Shown here piece after piece: positions 49,546 through 57,583 of a DNA stretch of 64,000 bases. A model generated the notes under the pieces. That model made no database searches, was not told where the DNA came from, and saw only the letters and a program-made list of their open reading frames with translations. This DNA is from CAIKZY01 sp044374195 (GTDB lineage: Bacteria; Actinomycetota; Actinomycetes; S36-B12): the NCBI GenBank assembly GCA_044374195.1, contig JBILOY010000006.1, positions 50,564 to 114,563 of the forward strand. The letters run 5' to 3'. The position numbers and the translations under genes are program-made. Every line of letters starts with the position of its first letter. Positions within the stretch are counted from its first letter, which is position 1.

Positions 49546-51258
49546 ATGGATACCTTCATGGCCAAGGCCTGGATTACCGATACTGATCCCAGCACCCGAT
49601 TCCCCGTCTTCACCCGTCTGAACGCCGCCGACGTGATGTCCGACCCGATCACCCCGCTGGGCGCGTCGATGTGCTGGATCCCGAATGTGTTGCCGGGCTG
49701 GGCCTCGGGCTACGTCGAGGACATCTGCTTCACGTCCGATGAGCTCGCTGAGGCATCCTCCGTGGCCGGTTTCTTCTACGGCTACCTCTACGTCAACCAG
49801 AGCTCGGTGCGTGTGCTCGGCATCCGCAAGGGCATGGGCTGGGAGACCATCGATGCGATCTTTTTCAACTCCCCTGGCGCACCTGCGCATGAGACATCAC
49901 CTACCGACGAGAACCCGGCTCTCACCGCTCTCGCGCCGGCACGCGCTGGCTGGGCGCTGACCACCTCGAAGTTCGAGGGTGCTGACGAAGACGAGGCGAT
50001 TGCTGACGACCTGCGTCGTAACCGCCCGAACCTTCGCGGCATGAGCAACCGCGCACTCGTCGCGCGCGCCCGCTCGGTGATGCCGTACGAGCGCCTTGCC
50101 TGGCGTTCGGAGCAGATCGGTTCCTCGAACGCCGCTCTCGGCCCGGCTGTTGCCGGCCAAATCCTCGGCGACAAGGCGCACCTGCTCGTCACGATCCTCG
50201 GCTACGCCGGTGACGTTGAGTCCGCGGCACCGACATATTCGCTGTGGTCGCTGTCGCGCACGGTGAAGAACGACCCGACAATGACCGCACTCTTCGACAG
50301 CGGTGTCGACAAGGTCGTCGCGCAACTGCCGACCGCTCGCGGTGGCTTCTGGAGTGACTTCGCTGCGTTCATCGCAGAGTTCGGCTACCGCGGCCCTAGT
50401 GAATGGGATCTCGGTACCGAGTCGTGGGAGTCCAAGCCGTCACTGGCGCTTGGTCTCGTCGATCGCATGCGCCAGCTCGATGATGCGGATTCGCCCTCGT
50501 CAAAGCAGGCCGCGCATGCAGCCGCTACCGACAAGGCGATGATGGAAGCCACGGCCGGAATGGATCCTGCGACCGAGGCTGCCTTCCGCGGTGCGATCGG
50601 CTCGGCACGTCGTTTCGCCGGCTGGCGCGAGAGCGGTAAGAGCTCGTGCATCAAGATCATGAACGAGGCACGCATGGCACTCATCGAGCTCGGTGAGCGC
50701 CTTGAGTCCAAGGGCGTGCTCGATCACTCGCGACAGATCTTCATCGCCCTCGACGAGGAGCTCGACTCCCTCGCCCTTGAGGAGATGACCCTTCGTCCGA
50801 TTCTCGCCCAGCGTGAGAAGGAGTGGAATCTGCTGAAGGAGCTCGAGGTGCCGATGTTCCTCGATGGTTCCAAGCCGATCCCGCCGATCTCCGAGGTCCC
50901 CCGCAAGGGCGCCAATCGGGCAGAGAAGGCAGCCAAGGGCACGATCCTCACCGGCGCTGCCGCATCAACCGGCATTGTCGAGGGCGTGGCCCGCGTCATT
51001 ACCGGCACCGATGCAATCAGTGAGTTCCAGCCCGGCGAGATCCTGGTGGCACCGCAGACCGACCCGTCATGGACTCCGTTGTTCATGGTCGCCTCAGCTG
51101 TCATCGTCGATACCGGCTCAATGGGTTCGCACGCGATGATCGTCGCGCGCGAGCTCGGTATCCCGTGCGTTGCCGGTCTGCCTAAGGCCACCGAGATGAT
51201 CGGCACGGGCACCAGGGTGCGTGTTGACGGTGCTGCAGGCACGGTCGAGATCCTCTAG
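49546..51258 (+). CDS. Second swivelling-His protein, paralogue of the 45756 gene, without ATP-grasp domain
   Basis: A 570-aa paralogue with the same order: RFPVFTRLNAADVMSDPITPLG at the N-terminus, FGYRGPSEWDLGTESW in the middle, and the C-terminal swivel DTGSMGSHAMIVARELGIPCVAG with phosphocarrier His529. As in its relative, no ATP-grasp domain precedes it. Sequence differs throughout, so it is an old duplication, perhaps with a different acceptor or a role as the second half of a two-subunit complex. The start may be ATG 49546 or ATG 49558. A strong hairpin ends the unit after 51258. Confidence 0.8.
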   Translation: MDTFMAKAWITDTDPSTRFPVFTRLNAADVMSDPITPLGASMCWIPNVLPGWASGYVEDICFTSDELAEASSVAGFFYGYLYVNQSSVRVLGIRKGMGWETIDAIFFNSPGAPAHETSPTDENPALTALAPARAGWALTTSKFEGADEDEAIADDLRRNRPNLRGMSNRALVARARSVMPYERLAWRSEQIGSSNAALGPAVAGQILGDKAHLLVTILGYAGDVESAAPTYSLWSLSRTVKNDPTMTALFDSGVDKVVAQLPTARGGFWSDFAAFIAEFGYRGPSEWDLGTESWESKPSLALGLVDRMRQLDDADSPSSKQAAHAAATDKAMMEATAGMDPATEAAFRGAIGSARRFAGWRESGKSSCIKIMNEARMALIELGERLESKGVLDHSRQIFIALDEELDSLALEEMTLRPILAQREKEWNLLKELEVPMFLDGSKPIPPISEVPRKGANRAEKAAKGTILTGAAASTGIVEGVARVITGTDAISEFQPGEILVAPQTDPSWTPLFMVASAVIVDTGSMGSHAMIVARELGIPCVAGLPKATEMIGTGTRVRVDGAAGTVEIL

Positions 51259-51270
51259 AACTGCACCGTC

Positions 51271-51302
51271 AATGGCCCGGCACCGCGAGGTGTCGGGCCA
51301 TT
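51271..51302 (+). terminator. Strong hairpin terminator
   Basis: AATGGCCCGGCACC and GGTGTCGGGCCATT pair over 14 bp with one G-T pair and a 4-nt loop, starting 12 nt after the stop of the second swivel gene. No T-run follows, as is frequent in high-GC bacteria. Confidence 0.68.
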
Positions 51303-51396
51303 GGCATTCCTCGAGTTTTGCTCCTGGCCTGCCCGCTTCGGTCAGAGGGCGGTGCGGCATGATGGAGGTCGGTATTCACCGTCGTCAGGGGAGTTC

Positions 51397-51837
51397 GTGA
51401 GCGAGTCCACAGGGTCATCAGTCATCGTCCACCGTCTGGTGGCCTGGAATGAGACCGATGCAGCGGGCCACAACCACTTCTCGGCAGCCTTCCGCTGGCT
51501 GGAAGAGGCCGAGCACGCCCTGCTTCGCTCAGTCGGGATGCCGACAGAGGAAATCGCGCGTATTCCGCGCGTGCACATCGACATCGACTACAAGGATCGT
51601 CTGTACTTCGGCCAGGAGATCATCGTTCAGGTCACCGTGGCAAAGGTTGGCACGAGTTCGTGCACCTATGACTTCCAGGTACGCACCGAGGAAGGCGTGA
51701 TCGCGGTGAGCGGCAGCCTGGTCGTGGTGCATGCGTCGAGCACGTCGGAAGGATCTGCGCCCTGGCCCCCGGAGATCCGTGCGGCGTTGCTCGACGGCAG
51801 GGTCATCGAGCTTCGCACTGCTTCCACCGAAGCCTGA
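51397..51837 (+). CDS. Hot-dog-fold acyl-CoA thioesterase
   Basis: A 146-aa hot-dog protein of the 4-hydroxybenzoyl-CoA thioesterase type. WNETDAAGHNHFSAAFRWLEEAEHALL carries the Asp-x-x-Gly-His active-site region, and HIDIDYKDRLYFGQEIIVQVTVAKVGTSS the central strands. GTG 51397 with GGGG AG upstream is preferred; the longer frame is not convincing. It may free CoA from an aryl- or acyl-CoA in the neighbouring catabolic pathway. A TATTCA box lies 24 nt before the start. Confidence 0.83.
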   Translation: MSESTGSSVIVHRLVAWNETDAAGHNHFSAAFRWLEEAEHALLRSVGMPTEEIARIPRVHIDIDYKDRLYFGQEIIVQVTVAKVGTSSCTYDFQVRTEEGVIAVSGSLVVVHASSTSEGSAPWPPEIRAALLDGRVIELRTASTEA

Positions 51838-51896
51838 ACCTCCAATGTAGGCGAGCATCTCGGAGTGGATGACACACGCCTGCCGCATGTGCGATA

Positions 51897-51905
51897 TTTG
51901 ATAAA
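51897..51905. promoter_or_regulatory. TTTGATAAA in front of the GntR gene, possible weak autoregulatory site
   Basis: TTTGATAAA differs by one base from TTTGATCAA, the palindrome found in front of the ABC operon and the bicupin/nitrilase pair. It lies about 30 nt before the GntR start and could be an autoregulatory site. Confidence 0.35.
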
Positions 51906-51935
51906 CGGGATTCTTAGCCCACTGATGGGGGTGTC

Positions 51936-52679
51936 ATGCTGACGAAGGCGCAGATCGAGAGCGCATCCGATGTCGCGGCGCGCTCACTCTTTGATGCGAT
52001 TGTCGATCAGCGCATTCCACCGGGCGCTCCACTGCGTCTGAAGGAACTTTCCGAGCAACTGGGCATGAGCATGATGCCCGTCCGTGAGGCGATCCGCCGT
52101 CTGGCCGCGCTCGACCTCGTGGAGATCGAGCCTCGCCGAGGGGCCCGCGTCCGCGAACTGACCCTTGCTGATCTCGAGGACACGTACTTCTCGCGCCTTC
52201 ACCTGGAGAACATCGCCGTCTGGGAGGCCGCGCAGAATTTTACGGCCGAGCACGGCGCACAGGCCGCTGCAGCCCTTGCCGAGCGCGAGGCCGCCCAGGA
52301 AGCCGGAGATCGAGTCGCGGCACGCGATGCGCACGAGCGCTTTCACTTCGCGATCTATGAGGCGTCGCAGCGCACGTGGCTCATTCGCTCGATCCTGCCG
52401 GCCTGGCGAAACTCCGAGCGCTACCGCATCGGAGCCATGCGCCACGTCGAGACTCAGGCCACGCGAGATCACGAGCACACCCAGATTCTCTCGGCCTTGA
52501 TGCGCCACGACGGCCTGGAGGCCGTGCGCTGGATGACCAATCACCTCACGAGTTCAGTTCGCCTTTCGGCCCAGCATCTGCTCAGTGAGACGGGCGAGCC
52601 GGCACGCGAGATCTCCTTGCCCAAGGTCGCGGAGGTCGTGGCCCGCTTCGATATCTCGGCCGGCATCCCTGCCACCTGA
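51936..52679 (+). CDS. GntR-family (FCD) transcriptional regulator
   Basis: A 247-aa GntR regulator of the FadR/FCD group. The N-terminal winged helix includes SLFDAIVDQRIPPGAPLRLKELSEQLGMSMMPVREAIRRLAALDLVEIEPRRGARVREL. The C-terminal ligand domain has His in AHERFHFAIYEAS and DHEHTQIL, as for metal-binding FCD domains that bind organic acids. ATG 51936 has GGGGGTG upstream. Followed by a good terminator and then the ABC operon, it is the best candidate to bind the TTGATCAAATG sites at 52771 and 63695. Confidence 0.89.
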   Translation: MLTKAQIESASDVAARSLFDAIVDQRIPPGAPLRLKELSEQLGMSMMPVREAIRRLAALDLVEIEPRRGARVRELTLADLEDTYFSRLHLENIAVWEAAQNFTAEHGAQAAAALAEREAAQEAGDRVAARDAHERFHFAIYEASQRTWLIRSILPAWRNSERYRIGAMRHVETQATRDHEHTQILSALMRHDGLEAVRWMTNHLTSSVRLSAQHLLSETGEPAREISLPKVAEVVARFDISAGIPAT

Positions 52680-52692
52680 GCGAGCGTTCGTC

Positions 52693-52716
52693 CCCGGCGG
52701 GCATGTCGGGTTTTTT
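52693..52716 (+). terminator. Rho-independent terminator after the GntR gene
   Basis: CCCGGC and GTCGGG pair (one G-T) around a 6-nt loop, followed by six T. It lies 14 nt after the stop. Confidence 0.85.
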
Positions 52717-52770
52717 GCGTCCGTCATGTCAACAATAGGTAACAATTGGGCGTTTCCGCTTGTGGAGCCG

Positions 52771-52781
52771 TTGATCAAATG
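52771..52781. promoter_or_regulatory. TTGATCAAATG operator in front of the ABC uptake operon
   Basis: The palindrome TTGATCAA plus ATG-like flank TTGATCAAATG is repeated exactly at 63695-63705 in front of the bicupin operon and nitrilase. It is 78 nt before the start of the substrate-binding protein. A half-palindrome of this kind fits FCD-type GntR operators. Confidence 0.6.
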
Positions 52782-52858
52782 TCAAGATCCAGGTCCGCAG
52801 CATTCGCGGCGGATGAACTTCAGGGTCGCCAGGACCCTGTCTGGTTAAGGGAGGTCGA

Positions 52859-54094
52859 ATGAGACTTCGTCTCATGACCGTGGCAGCAGTAGTGGGCGCA
52901 GGCGCACTCGTTCTGTCCGGATGCTCGTCATCGTCCAGCAGCTCCAGCGAGGCGTCGGCACCTGCCGCGTCAGCCGCCGCGTCCGAGGAAGCACCGGCAG
53001 CCAGCGGTGATCCGCTGGTCCTCGGCATCGTCCAGGCCGGTTCCGGCTTCATGGGCCCGATCGATACCCCCGCACGCAACGCCCTCCTGCTCGAGGTCGA
53101 GAAGGTCAATGCTGCAGGCGGAGTCAACGGTCAGCCGATCCAGGTCAACTTCATTGACACCGAGACCAAGTTCGAGGCTTACGCCCCGAACGCGCAGAAG
53201 GTCATCGACGAGGGCGCCAACGTCCTCATCGTCACCTGCGACTACGACGTCTCCTCGCCCGCAGCTCTCGTTGCTGAGGCAGCCAACGTCCTGAACATCG
53301 CTCCTTGCATCGGCGATCCGATCTACGGCCCCGCAGGCGGCCTCAAGCTCGGCTTCTCCATGGGCGACGGCGTTCCCGGCGAGGCTTCGGTCATGGCCGA
53401 GTTCTCCTCCAAGAAGGGCTGGAAGACCGCGGTCCTCATGAAGGACACCTCGATCAAGTACACCCAGAACCAGTGCGCCGTGTTCGACAAGCGCTTCACT
53501 GAGCTCGGTGGCAAGGTCCTGAAGACCTACGAGTACGTCCAGGGTGACTCCGTCAAGGAGACCGTCTCGAAGATCGCCTCCGGCACCAAGCCCGATGTGA
53601 TCGTCAACTGCGGTTACAACCCCGGTGGCGGCCAGGTCGCCAAGGAGATCCGCGACGGCGGCCTCGAGTCCCCGATCATCTCCGGCTTCGGCATGGACGG
53701 TGACTTCTGGGTCGGTGGCATCCCGAACCTCTCCGGCTACTACGTCGTGACCTACAACGCCAAGAACGGCGACGACGCCAACGCTGATGTCAACGCAGCA
53801 GCCGCGGAGTACGAGGCCAAGTACGGCAACTTGCCCGACGTCGGTGGCTTCGTCACCGGCCCGACCACCCTCCAGGTCATCCTCGAGGCGTACAAGCAGG
53901 CCGGTAGCTGGGACGGCGACAAGATGACCGCAGTGATGGAGACCTTCAAGGACGTGCCGACCCTGGCCGGCCCGACCAGTTTCTCGCCTGATCTGCACAT
54001 CAACGTCACCCGCCCAATGGCAATCCTCGAGGTTGTCGACGGCAAGCTGAAGTTCATCGAGTCGCTCGCACCGGAGAAGGTCGTCTTCCCGTAA
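52859..54094 (+). CDS. Branched-chain-amino-acid-type ABC substrate-binding lipoprotein
   Basis: A 411-aa lipoprotein: signal peptide with lipobox LSGC (Cys22), a Ser/Ala-rich linker, then a Leu/Ile/Val-binding-protein fold (LVLGIVQAGSGFMGPIDTPARNALLLEVEKVNAAGGVNGQPIQ). The family also binds aromatic and short-chain acids, and the catabolic context favours such a ligand over a true branched amino acid. ATG 52859 follows GGGAGG. TAATG joins it to the ATPase gene. The operon order is binding protein, two ATPases, two permeases. Confidence 0.9.
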   Translation: MRLRLMTVAAVVGAGALVLSGCSSSSSSSSEASAPAASAAASEEAPAASGDPLVLGIVQAGSGFMGPIDTPARNALLLEVEKVNAAGGVNGQPIQVNFIDTETKFEAYAPNAQKVIDEGANVLIVTCDYDVSSPAALVAEAANVLNIAPCIGDPIYGPAGGLKLGFSMGDGVPGEASVMAEFSSKKGWKTAVLMKDTSIKYTQNQCAVFDKRFTELGGKVLKTYEYVQGDSVKETVSKIASGTKPDVIVNCGYNPGGGQVAKEIRDGGLESPIISGFGMDGDFWVGGIPNLSGYYVVTYNAKNGDDANADVNAAAAEYEAKYGNLPDVGGFVTGPTTLQVILEAYKQAGSWDGDKMTAVMETFKDVPTLAGPTSFSPDLHINVTRPMAILEVVDGKLKFIESLAPEKVVFP

Positions 54095-54846
54095 TGATCG
54101 ACTCCACGGCACCCCGGTCACGCGAACTTCGCGTGACCGGGGTTTCCCGTGCCTTTGCCGGTGTTAAGGCACTCACTGACGTCTCATTGGCTGTCGAGCC
54201 AGGGCAGGTTCTCGGTCTGATCGGCCCCAACGGCGCTGGTAAGTCGACCCTCGTCAACATCATCAGCGGCTACGACCTGCCCGACTCCGGCACGGTCATC
54301 CTTGATGGACGAGATATCACCCGCACCAAGCCATATGTGCGCGCACGTGGCGCGCTTGCACGCACCTTCCAGCACGGCCACCTGTTCAACGGCCTCTCTG
54401 TACGTGAGAACATCATCGTCACGGCCATGGGCACGGGGCAAAAGCGCAAGCAAGCCATTGCCACTGCGCACGAGCTGATCGCCGACTTCGGTCTGGAGTC
54501 CCGCGCTGATCAGCCCTGCAGCTCTTTGCCGCATGGTTTCGAGCGCCGCGTCGGCGTAGCCCGCGCGCTCGCTACATCCCCTTCTTACGTACTGCTCGAT
54601 GAGCCTGCCGCAGGCCTCAACGAGGGCGAGATCGGTGAGTTCGCCGCGAACATTCGAAAGCTGCGCGAGCGCGGGCTCGGCGTCCTGCTCATTGACCACA
54701 ACGTCAAGCTCATCCTCGACGTGTGCGATCGCATTCATGTACTCGTCGAGGGTAAGACCCTTCTCGAGGGCAGCCCTGCCGAGGTGCGCGGAAGCGATGC
54801 TTTGGCCGAGGCCTATCTCGGAAGGAGCGGAAGTGTCCACCGCTGA
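54094..54846 (+). CDS. livG: ABC transporter ATP-binding protein LivG type
   Basis: A 250-aa ATPase of the branched-chain/urea-type uptake family. GLIGPNGAGKST is Walker A, SSLPHGFERRVGVARALATSPSYVLLDEPAAGLNEGE gives the signature (LPHGF in place of LSGGQ, usual for LivG), Walker B and catalytic Glu, and LLIDHNVKLIL has the switch His. ATG 54094 shares a base with the preceding stop. Confidence 0.93.
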   Translation: MIDSTAPRSRELRVTGVSRAFAGVKALTDVSLAVEPGQVLGLIGPNGAGKSTLVNIISGYDLPDSGTVILDGRDITRTKPYVRARGALARTFQHGHLFNGLSVRENIIVTAMGTGQKRKQAIATAHELIADFGLESRADQPCSSLPHGFERRVGVARALATSPSYVLLDEPAAGLNEGEIGEFAANIRKLRERGLGVLLIDHNVKLILDVCDRIHVLVEGKTLLEGSPAEVRGSDALAEAYLGRSGSVHR

Positions 54847-55555
54847 TACCCGCGAGGGGCTGCATGTCGCAGATCTCGAGGTCGCCTACAACGGAGTTCC
54901 TGCAGTTCGTGGCATCAGCTTCGAGGTCAACGCCGGTGAGGCAGTCGGCCTAATCGGCCCCAACGGTGCAGGTAAGTCGTCAACCCTGCTCGCGATCATG
55001 GGTGCCACCGCGCGTAGCGGTCTTGTCACCGTTCATGGCCGCGATATCTCGGGGCTCGCGCCCGAGAAGGTCGTGCGCACCGGCCTCGCGCTCGTTCCCG
55101 AAGGCCGTCATGTCTTCGCAGAGCTTTCAGTTGCCGACAACCTTCGACTCGGCGCAGTAGCAAGGCGCGATAAGTCGAGCTACAAGGAAGCCCTCGAGTA
55201 TGTGCTCGATCTCTTCCCGATTCTCCGCGAGTTCGGCCATCGGCAGGCAGGTCTGCTCTCAGGCGGACAGCAGCAGCAGTTGGCGATCGGACGCGCACTC
55301 ATGTCAGACCCAGACATCTTGATGCTCGATGAGCCGAGTCTCGGGCTTTCCCCGACGGCGGTTGACTCAGTGTTCGAGGCACTCGATGTCGTGCGCAAAG
55401 CGGGTAAGGCAGTACTCATCGTCGAGCAGCGCGCCGAGTTCACGATCGCGTTCTCCAACCGCACGTATGTTCTTCACGATGGTGTTATCACCTTGAGCCT
55501 GAAGCCCGAGGATGCCCAGAACGTCGATGTGCTGACCGAGGCGTACTTCGGATGA
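54833..55555 (+). CDS. livF: ABC transporter ATP-binding protein LivF type
   Basis: A 240-aa ATPase pairing with LivG: Walker A GPNGAGKSST, LSGGQQQQLAIGRALMSDPDILMLDEPSLGLSP for the signature and Walker B. GTG 54833 overlaps the LivG gene by 14 nt and has GAAGGAGCGG upstream; an ORF starting inside livG is a shadow extension. The two ATPases are unequal in sequence but both have intact catalytic motifs. Confidence 0.93.
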   Translation: MSTADTREGLHVADLEVAYNGVPAVRGISFEVNAGEAVGLIGPNGAGKSSTLLAIMGATARSGLVTVHGRDISGLAPEKVVRTGLALVPEGRHVFAELSVADNLRLGAVARRDKSSYKEALEYVLDLFPILREFGHRQAGLLSGGQQQQLAIGRALMSDPDILMLDEPSLGLSPTAVDSVFEALDVVRKAGKAVLIVEQRAEFTIAFSNRTYVLHDGVITLSLKPEDAQNVDVLTEAYFG

Positions 55556-56436
55556 ACCAATTCATTCAGTCTCTTGTCGACGCGATCTCCGCAGGTGCTG
55601 TGCTCGGTCTTGCGGCACTGGCCATCGGCCTTGTCTTCGGAGTCATTCGGCTCGCGAACTTTGCGACTGGCGAGATCATCACGGCTGCTGCCTATTCGCT
55701 CATTCTCACGTGGCATCTCGGCTGGTACATCTCGATCCCGATCTCGATCCTGGTCGCTGTCGGTATCTCGTTGCTGATGGAGCTCGCGGTGTTCTCGCGA
55801 ATGCGCAAGGCGGGCCCCGCCACCTTGCTGATTGCCTCCTTCGGCCTGAGCTTCCTGCTGCAGCGCGTCTACGAGCTCATCTTCGGCAACAATGTGCGCA
55901 CTGCCCCGGTGGCGAGTGAGCTCGCTCAATCTGTGGAGGTTGGCGGCATCCGCATCCAGATGCTGTCGGTGACCACCATCGTGCTGACTGCTGTGCTCCT
56001 CATCGCGTTGCAGCTTTTCTTGACCAAGACCAGCCTCGGCTTGCAGCTCAAGGCAGCTGCCGCTGACTTCCGCACTGCTCGCCTCGTCGGTATCCCGGCC
56101 GGTCGGGTCATCGGACTGAGCTTCGCACTGTCCGGCATCCTCGCCGCGGCCGTGGCCTTCGTGCTCACCGTGCAAAGCGGTGCGGTCGGCCCTGACTTCG
56201 GTGTTCGTATCACGATCCTCGCGCTGGTCGGTGCAGTCATCGGTGGCATCGACAAGATCTCCGGCTCCTTGGCCGGTGGCTTCGTGGTCGGATTCGCGAC
56301 ATCGATGCTGGCCGCCTGGCTGCCGGAGGGCATGACGAACTTCAAGGATGCCTTCGTCTTCGTGCTGGTGATCGCCGTGCTTCTCTTCAAGCCTTCGGGC
56401 CTTTTGATCAAGGGTCGAGGAGTGGTTCGCACATGA
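55552..56436 (+). CDS. livH: ABC transporter permease LivH type
   Basis: A 294-aa permease with about eight hydrophobic helices. AALAIGLVFGVIRLANFATGEIITAAAYS is the LivH N-terminal motif, and GADFGVRITILALVGAVIGGIDKISGS-like residues (GPDFGVRI..GAVIGGIDKI) are the LivH late motif. ATG 55552 overlaps livF (ATGA). Confidence 0.91.
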   Translation: MNQFIQSLVDAISAGAVLGLAALAIGLVFGVIRLANFATGEIITAAAYSLILTWHLGWYISIPISILVAVGISLLMELAVFSRMRKAGPATLLIASFGLSFLLQRVYELIFGNNVRTAPVASELAQSVEVGGIRIQMLSVTTIVLTAVLLIALQLFLTKTSLGLQLKAAAADFRTARLVGIPAGRVIGLSFALSGILAAAVAFVLTVQSGAVGPDFGVRITILALVGAVIGGIDKISGSLAGGFVVGFATSMLAAWLPEGMTNFKDAFVFVLVIAVLLFKPSGLLIKGRGVVRT

Positions 56437-57518
56437 GCAACATGACTTCCGCGAAAGCCACGACCCAGTCGCTGCGCTGGCGCCTGGGCCCCCTCTGGTC
56501 GCTGGTCAGCCTGCTGCTGATCGTCGTCGCCGCGACCATGGTCACGACCATGTTCGGCAAGAGTCTGCAGGTGCAGGCGCAGTACGCCCTGGTGAACCTC
56601 GTCATCGTCGTCGCACTCCAGTTGTTCATCGGCACCTCGGGCGTGCTCAGCTTCGGTCACGTGGCCTTCGTGGCCATGGGTGCCTGGACAGTCGGCCTAC
56701 TCACCATTGATCCGACTCTCAAGAAGAACTTGTTGCCGGATCTCTTCCCCTTCTTGATGGATGCCCAAGCACAGTGGGTGCTCGCAGTGCTCATCGGTGG
56801 GCTCGTGGGCGGTTTACTGGCACTCATCGTCGCGCCCGTGCTGATGCGACTGAACGGGTTGCAGGCCGGTATTGCGACCTTCGCACTGCTTGGCGTGGTC
56901 AATGTCGTGCTCACCTACTGGTCCAGCATCGGTCCGCGCAGTGGTCAGTCGATGGTGGGTATTCCTGAGGTGCTTGATCTCAAGCTCACCATGCTCTTCG
57001 CGCTCGGCTCGATCATCGTGGCCTGGCTATTCCAGCGCACCCGCCCCAGCAGGCTGCTGCGCGCCGCCCGCGAGGACGGTATCGCCGCGGCAGCCTCGGG
57101 TATCAACATCGTCACCCAGCGAGTGATCGTGTTCGCGGTCTCCGGTGTCATCGCCGGCGTGGCAGGCGGCCTCTTCGCCCTGACCAACCGCGTCGTGCAG
57201 GCAAGCCAGCTCTTCGTCGAGATGACTTTCATTACGCTGGCGATGCTCGTGCTTGGCGGCACGTTGTCACTCAGCGGAGCGGTCATCGGCACTCTGGTGT
57301 TCAGCGGTATTGATGTCATGCTGAGTAACCTGCAGTCCGGTATCGACATCTTCGGCCTCTCACTCAGCATTCCGCAGGGCACCCGCCCGATCATCCTCGG
57401 CTTAATCCTCGTTCTGATGCTGATGTTCAAGGCCACTGGTTTAACAGGCGGTAGAGAATTCGTCTGGCCCTTCCGTAACGTTCGGCCGCTACCGGGCAAT
57501 CCGCCGACGAACGAGTAA
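56433..57518 (+). CDS. livM: ABC transporter permease LivM type
   Basis: A 361-aa permease, about nine helices, with GTSGVLSFGHVAFVAMGAWT as the LivM motif and REDGIAAAASGINIVTQRVIVFAVSGVIAGVAGGLFA as the conserved cytoplasmic loop region. The stop is followed by a long perfect hairpin. ATG 56433 overlaps livH (ATGA). Confidence 0.91.
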   Translation: MSNMTSAKATTQSLRWRLGPLWSLVSLLLIVVAATMVTTMFGKSLQVQAQYALVNLVIVVALQLFIGTSGVLSFGHVAFVAMGAWTVGLLTIDPTLKKNLLPDLFPFLMDAQAQWVLAVLIGGLVGGLLALIVAPVLMRLNGLQAGIATFALLGVVNVVLTYWSSIGPRSGQSMVGIPEVLDLKLTMLFALGSIIVAWLFQRTRPSRLLRAAREDGIAAAASGINIVTQRVIVFAVSGVIAGVAGGLFALTNRVVQASQLFVEMTFITLAMLVLGGTLSLSGAVIGTLVFSGIDVMLSNLQSGIDIFGLSLSIPQGTRPIILGLILVLMLMFKATGLTGGREFVWPFRNVRPLPGNPPTNE

Positions 57519-57531
57519 TTCCCCGAGCAAT

Positions 57532-57567
57532 GACGAAGGGCGCGACCTCACGGTCGCGCCCTTCGTC
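57532..57567. terminator. Perfect bidirectional terminator between the ABC operon and iorB
   Basis: GACGAAGGGCGCGACC and GGTCGCGCCCTTCGTC form a 16-bp perfect stem with a TCAC loop, exactly between two convergent operons. The symmetry allows it to act on both strands. Confidence 0.88.
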
Positions 57568-57583
57568 TGTGTTCGGGGTGAGC

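Noticed and set aside
52970..54121. 383-codon open frame on the minus strand across the ABC binding-protein gene
   Set aside because: Antisense shadow of a clear lipoprotein gene; no motif and no plausible start.
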